This document shows, one piece after another, positions 60,847 through 64,000 of a stretch of DNA of 64,000 nucleotides (within the stretch, counting starts at the first letter, position 1; each line of letters opens with the position of its first letter). The DNA is taken from assembly GCA_016223165.1 (NCBI GenBank), contig JACRPO010000009.1:1240001-1304000 (forward strand). The letters run 5' to 3'. The DNA comes from Burkholderiales bacterium (lineage in GTDB: Bacteria > Pseudomonadota > Gammaproteobacteria > Burkholderiales > Burkholderiaceae_C). The position numbers were made by a program, and so were the translations under genes. The notes under the pieces were generated by a model. It was given only the letters and a program-made list of their open reading frames with translations, made no database searches and was not told the origin of the DNA.

Positions 60847-60971
60847 CGGGAATGGTTGTCGGGAGACCCGCGGGGTCCGTCGTCCGGTGGATCGACCGTC
60901 CTCGGACCCTCGAAGCGCCAGCATGCGGCGCGTACGCGCGCACCGGGGCAAAAAAGCGCGCGGATTCTAGC

Positions 60972-61955
60972 TCAGCGAGTGGGGCCTTTCGGGCTCCGCC
61001 CCCGCAGCATGCCGCGCATGTCGGCGAGCGGCACCGCCGTCTCGGCCGCGACGCGAGCGCGCGGCACCGGCCGCACCGCGTGCCCGTAGACGACCTCGAA
61101 CTCCATCGCGACGCGCCCGTCGGTCCGCGCCTGCGCCTGCGCCAAGGCCTGCTCGAGCGCGGCGCGCCAGCGCGGCGTGCGCAGGCCCGCATGCCGGCGC
61201 GAATCGGCATTGCCGCCGAGCGCACGCAACTCGGCGAGCGCCTCGGCCGGCGTGGCCCAGGTGAGCGTCAGCACCTCCTGGTCCATCACGGGGTCGGCGA
61301 AGCCGGCTTCGACGAGCATGTCGCCGAGGTCGTGCATGTCGACGAAGGGTGCATGCGGCGCCGGCCAGCGCCGGGCGGCATAGAGCCTGCGCAGCGACTC
61401 GAGCGTGCCCGGCCCGAGGGTCGAGAACATCAGCAGGCCTTCCACGGCCAGCAGGCGCAGCCAACGCGCCATGCTCTGCCGCGGGTCGGGCTGGTGGTGC
61501 AGGACCATGTTCGACCACAGCAGGTCGGCCTCGCCCTCCGGCAGTGCCGATTCGGCCGGCGCCGGCGTGGCCCCCTCGCCCGCGGGCCACCAGCGCCGTG
61601 CCGACCACCATGGCGCCGGCACCGAAAGTCGCGGCGAGGGCCGCGACGGGTCTCGCGACGAGACAAGGGCGCTCGCCGGCTCGGGCAGCACCTCGGCCGC
61701 GATGCGGCGTGCCTGCGGGCAGGCCGCAAGCAGCGCCGCCTCGCTGCCGCCGAGGCGCGCGCCCCAGTCGACGATGTGACGTGGCGCCCGCTTGAGGATG
61801 GCCAGCCGTTCGGCCATGCGCCGCGCCACCTCCTCGTGCAGCCAGGGCGCCGGACGGCGCATCAGGCGCATCGCGTGCCGCTCCAGCGCGCGGGCATCGA
61901 GCGGGCGCCTCGTCGTGGAGCCGGCGACACCCTCAGCCACGGCCGCCACGCCCAT
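60972..61955 (-). CDS. bioC: BioC-like SAM-dependent methyltransferase
   Basis: About 327 residues. Core: PWLHEEVARRMAERLAILKR, IVDWGARLGGSEAALLAACP (a degenerate SAM-binding loop), EGEADLLWSNMVLHHQPDPR, LLMFSTLGPGTLESLRRLYA and HDLGDMLVEAGFADPVMDQE. These match the BioC malonyl-ACP O-methyltransferase group of Burkholderiales (known role: start of biotin synthesis). The start is unclear: ATG at 61955 is used, but the frame is open upstream through a 9-base tandem repeat with further ATGs at 62019 and 62028. No other bio gene is near. Confidence 0.78.
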   Translation of the reverse strand: MGVAAVAEGVAGSTTRRPLDARALERHAMRLMRRPAPWLHEEVARRMAERLAILKRAPRHIVDWGARLGGSEAALLAACPQARRIAAEVLPEPASALVSSRDPSRPSPRLSVPAPWWSARRWWPAGEGATPAPAESALPEGEADLLWSNMVLHHQPDPRQSMARWLRLLAVEGLLMFSTLGPGTLESLRRLYAARRWPAPHAPFVDMHDLGDMLVEAGFADPVMDQEVLTLTWATPAEALAELRALGGNADSRRHAGLRTPRWRAALEQALAQAQARTDGRVAMEFEVVYGHAVRPVPRARVAAETAVPLADMRGMLRGRSPKGPTR

Positions 61956-61992
61956 CAGGGCCGCGCTCGCGTTCGCGTTCGCACCCAGGTCC

Positions 61993-62037
61993 GCGCCCAC
62001 CGCGCCCACCGCGCCCATCGCGCCCATTGCGCCCACT
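61993..62037. repeat. Five 9-base tandem units upstream of or within bioC
   Basis: Five units of GCGCCCA(C/T)(C/T) run without interruption. Read on the minus strand in the bioC frame they encode alternating Val/Met-Gly-Ala. They lie in the 163-base gap between the bioC and comF starts. Two minus-strand ATGs fall inside the repeat. Confidence 0.85.
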
Positions 62038-62106
62038 GCGCTCGGCGCCCTCGCCGCCCCCAACGCCCTCACCGCCTCGCCGCATCGCGACCACCATCGC
62101 GGGCAG

Positions 62107-62112
62107 TATATT
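62107..62112 (+). promoter_or_regulatory. -10 box directly upstream of comF
   Basis: TATATT ends 6 bases before the comF ATG, so transcription should start on the ATG itself. The same sequence read on the other strand (TATACT at 62110-62105) could serve the bioC gene. No -35 box or ribosome site is clear. Confidence 0.4.
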
Positions 62113-62118
62113 GAGCCG

Positions 62119-62862
62119 ATGCTCGCCGGCGCCCTCGCCCAGCTGCCCAGCCAGTGCGAGGTGTGCCACGCCTGGGACGCCGGCCTCGTGTGCCGTGCCT
62201 GCCGCGAGCGGCATGCGCCGGCGCGCCCGCGCTGCCTGCGTTGCGGCCTCGCGCTCGGCGCGCCGGCGGCCACCTGCGGGGCCTGCCAGAGCGACCCGCC
62301 GCCCTATCAGCGCACGGTCTGCGCGCTCGATTACGGCTTCCCCTGGGACCACCTGATCACGGCCTTCAAGTTCCAGCGGCGCGTCGAGCTCGCGGCGGCG
62401 CTGGCGACGCTGCTCGACGAGGCCATCGAGCGCGAGGCCGGGCAGTCGCTCGAGCGGGGTGCCGTGCTCGTGCTGCCGCAACTCGTCGTGCCGGTGCCGC
62501 TCGCGCCGGCGCGCCTCGCCGAGCGCGGCTTCAACCAGGCCTGGGAACTGGCCCGGCGCATCGCCCGGCGTCGCCGCCTGCGCGCCCGGCCCGACGCCTT
62601 GCAGCGGGTGCTCGACACCCCCGCCCAGGCGACGCTCGCGAGCGCCGAGCGCAGGCGCAACCTGCGCAATGCCTTCGCGCCGGCCGTGTCGGCACGCACG
62701 CGAAGTGCCGATCGGCTCGCCGGTGCCGACGTGGCCCTGGTCGACGATGTGATGACCACCGGCGCCACCGCGCGTGAGGCCGCCGCGGCCCTGCTGCGCG
62801 ACGGTGCGCGTTCGGTGCAGCTGTGGGTGCTGGCGCGCACGCCGGCGCCCGCGGCGGCATGA
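62119..62862 (+). CDS. comF: ComF family phosphoribosyltransferase-like protein
   Basis: A 247-residue protein: an N-terminal zinc-ribbon part with CEVC, CRAC, CLRC and CGAC pairs, then YGFPWDHLITAFKFQRRVEL, VPVPLAPARLAERGFNQAWE and the PRPP loop VALVDDVMTTGATAREAAAA. ComF is needed for DNA uptake in some bacteria; a broader nucleotide role is possible. Diverges from bioC, a common arrangement in Burkholderiales. Confidence 0.9.
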   Translation: MLAGALAQLPSQCEVCHAWDAGLVCRACRERHAPARPRCLRCGLALGAPAATCGACQSDPPPYQRTVCALDYGFPWDHLITAFKFQRRVELAAALATLLDEAIEREAGQSLERGAVLVLPQLVVPVPLAPARLAERGFNQAWELARRIARRRRLRARPDALQRVLDTPAQATLASAERRRNLRNAFAPAVSARTRSADRLAGADVALVDDVMTTGATAREAAAALLRDGARSVQLWVLARTPAPAAA

Positions 62863-62880
62863 AGCGCCGATCGACCCGGC

Positions 62881-63351
62881 ATGTTCCACATCGTTCTCGT
62901 CGCGCCGGAGATCCCGCCCAACACCGGCAACGTCATCCGGCTGGCGGCGAATACGGGCTGCACGCTGCACCTGGTGGAGCCTCTCGGCTTCGCGATGGAA
63001 GACCGCTTGCTGCGGCGCGCCGGGCTCGACTATCACGAGTACGCGGCCGTGCGACGGCACGCTTCGTGGGCGGCGCTGCTCGCGGCCGAGTCGCCGCCGG
63101 GCGATCGCCTGTTCGCCTTCACGACGAGCGCCGAGATGCGCTTCGCCGACGCCCGCTTCGCCGCCGGTGACTGGTTGGTCTTCGGCAGCGAGACACGCGG
63201 CCTGCCGGCGCCCCTGCGCGAGAGCCTTGCGGCCGCGCAGCGCCTGCGGTTGCCCATGCGCCCCGGCCAGCGCAGCCTCAACCTGAGCAACGCGGTCGCG
63301 GTGGCGGTCTTCGAGGCCTGGCGACAGATCGGCTACGACGGCAGTTGCTGA
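62881..63351 (+). CDS. trmL: tRNA (cytidine(34)-2'-O)-methyltransferase TrmL
   Basis: A 156-residue SPOUT enzyme that methylates the wobble base of tRNA-Leu. Motifs: [53 protein letters not shown] and the knot [20 protein letters not shown]. Normal length. 18 bases after comF. Confidence 0.95.
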   Translation: MFHIVLVAPEIPPNTGNVIRLAANTGCTLHLVEPLGFAMEDRLLRRAGLDYHEYAAVRRHASWAALLAAESPPGDRLFAFTTSAEMRFADARFAAGDWLVFGSETRGLPAPLRESLAAAQRLRLPMRPGQRSLNLSNAVAVAVFEAWRQIGYDGSC

Positions 63352-63376
63352 CGCACGGCCGCCGCGTCGCGGCGCG

Positions 63377-63397
63377 GTGCCGCCCCGGGGGCGGCGC
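63377..63397. terminator. GC hairpin between convergent trmL and gpsA
   Basis: Stem of about eight pairs centred on GCCGCC-CCGGG-GGCGGC, in the 58-base gap between the two convergent stops. No T-run. Confidence 0.45.
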
Positions 63398-63409
63398 TGC
63401 GGGAACGAT

Positions 63410-64000
63410 TCACTCCGAGCGGGCGTCGCGCGACATCAACCGGGCCAGCGCCTCGCGCACCGTCAGGCGCCCCTCGAGCAGGTCGGCGACGCAGGCGGTG
63501 ATCGGCATCTCCACGCCCAGCCGCTGCGCGCGCGCCAGCACCATCGGCGCGCTCGGCACGCCTTCGGCGACGTGGCCGAGCGCGGCGAGCGTCTCGGCCA
63601 GCGTGCACCCTGCGGCCAGCTGCATGCCGACGCGCCGGTTGCGCGAGAGGTCGCCGGTGGCCGTGAGCACGAGGTCGCCGAGCCCCGACAGGCCCATGAA
63701 GGTGGCCGGCTGCGCACCGAGCGCCACGCCCAGGCGCGTCATCTCCGCGAGGCCGCGCGTGATGAGGGCGGCGCGGGCGTTCAGGCCGAGCTGCATGCCG
63801 TCGAGCGCACCCACGGCGATGGCGAGCACGTTCTTCACCGCTCCGCCGACCTCGACGCCGACGATGTCGCTCGACGAGTAGACGCGCAAGGTCTCGCCGT
63901 GCAGCGCCTGCACCGCGGCCGCGGCGAGCGCGGCGTCGGCGCTCGCCGCCACCAGCGCCGTCGGCTGCCCGCGTGCCACCTCGAGCGCGAAGCTCGGGCC
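63410..64000 (-). CDS. gpsA: NAD(P)-dependent glycerol-3-phosphate dehydrogenase, C-terminal part
   Basis: The frame is open to the window end, giving 196 residues; the N-terminal ~135 residues with the Rossmann fold lie outside. The edge reads [20 protein letters not shown], then [20 protein letters not shown] with the catalytic Lys, [40 protein letters not shown] with NRRVG, and VAEGVPSAP. It makes glycerol-3-phosphate for phospholipids. Only a 3' part is seen, so the start cannot be given. Confidence 0.95.
   Translation of the reverse strand, partial: GPSFALEVARGQPTALVAASADAALAAAAVQALHGETLRVYSSSDIVGVEVGGAVKNVLAIAVGALDGMQLGLNARAALITRGLAEMTRLGVALGAQPATFMGLSGLGDLVLTATGDLSRNRRVGMQLAAGCTLAETLAALGHVAEGVPSAPMVLARAQRLGVEMPITACVADLLEGRLTVREALARLMSRDARSE

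Noticed and set aside
61991-62055. Possible CRISPR or origin repeats
   Set aside because: The units are 9 bases, directly adjacent and GC-rich; no spacer or DnaA-box pattern is seen.

Overview
The window is about 70% G+C, densely packed, with nearly every intergenic gap under 240 bases. No stretch of 300 bases lacks a gene. Gene content points to a betaproteobacterium of the order Burkholderiales, Rubrivivax/Leptothrix/Ideonella-like. The pointers are the order of the aa3 oxidase locus, the DUF2244, DUF2970 and DUF2909 proteins, the DUF3108 and DUF4148-like proteins, and the lysS neighbourhood. This is inference, since no rRNA or other marker is present. I saw no tRNA, rRNA, CRISPR, insertion sequence or phage gene.

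Left half (1-36236): one large surface-polysaccharide (O-antigen or capsule type) locus with two opposed gene trains. The rightward train (1-21528) opens with the end of a nonulosonic-acid module (NeuB/LegI synthase, NeuD/PglD-type transferase, PtmE-like CBS-nucleotidyltransferase, NeuA/LegF CMP-transferase). An acetamidino-forming trio follows (WbpG-like amidotransferase, HisF-like, HisH-like). Then come a Wzx flippase, an acetyltransferase, an unfamiliar QHG-motif protein, a polytopic Wzy candidate and a GT4. A second WbpG/HisH/HisF trio is next, followed by two oxidoreductases (one a natural fusion), a WecB/WbpI-type 2-epimerase, a heparinase II/III protein and another GT4. The leftward train (36236 down to 21459) carries wbpE-wbpB-wbpD, a GT2, a second Wzx, a class-II glutamine amidotransferase fused to a WbpG-like domain, a large GT-C protein, and a complete PglC-PglD-PglE-PglF set for making and attaching a bacillosamine-type first sugar. 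The most striking property is three separate amidotransferase systems of the acetamidino-sugar type in one locus: two use HisH/HisF-type ammonia supply and one carries its own glutaminase.

Right half (36395-64000): housekeeping. lysS, a PNPOx-like flavoprotein, a DUF4148-like exported protein, an enoyl-CoA hydratase, a small hypothetical, a DUF3108 protein, dsbC, a UbiH-family monooxygenase, a MOSC protein, ychF, a large MASE1-CHASE-PAS hybrid histidine kinase, and rpoH. A near-perfect CIRCE operator sits on the probable rpoH promoter. The aa3-type cytochrome c oxidase locus follows: sco, ctaB, ctaA, a CxxxC thioredoxin-like protein and surf1 in one leftward group; ctaE, a DUF2970 protein, ctaG, a 37-residue membrane peptide, ctaD, ctaC and a DUF2244 protein in another. 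A bioC-like gene diverges from comF, followed by trmL and the end of gpsA.

How the sugar genes may work together (inference): PglF/E/D make a UDP-diacetamido sugar and PglC loads it on undecaprenyl phosphate. The glycosyltransferases add residues from two exotic pathways: a legionaminic-type acid, and a 2,3-diacetamido-uronic acid from WbpB/E/D plus a 2-epimerase. The amidotransferases convert acetamido groups to acetamidino groups, and Wzx/Wzy-type proteins export and polymerise the product. The early Leg genes (legB, legC, legG) and the wbpA-type 6-dehydrogenase are not in the window.
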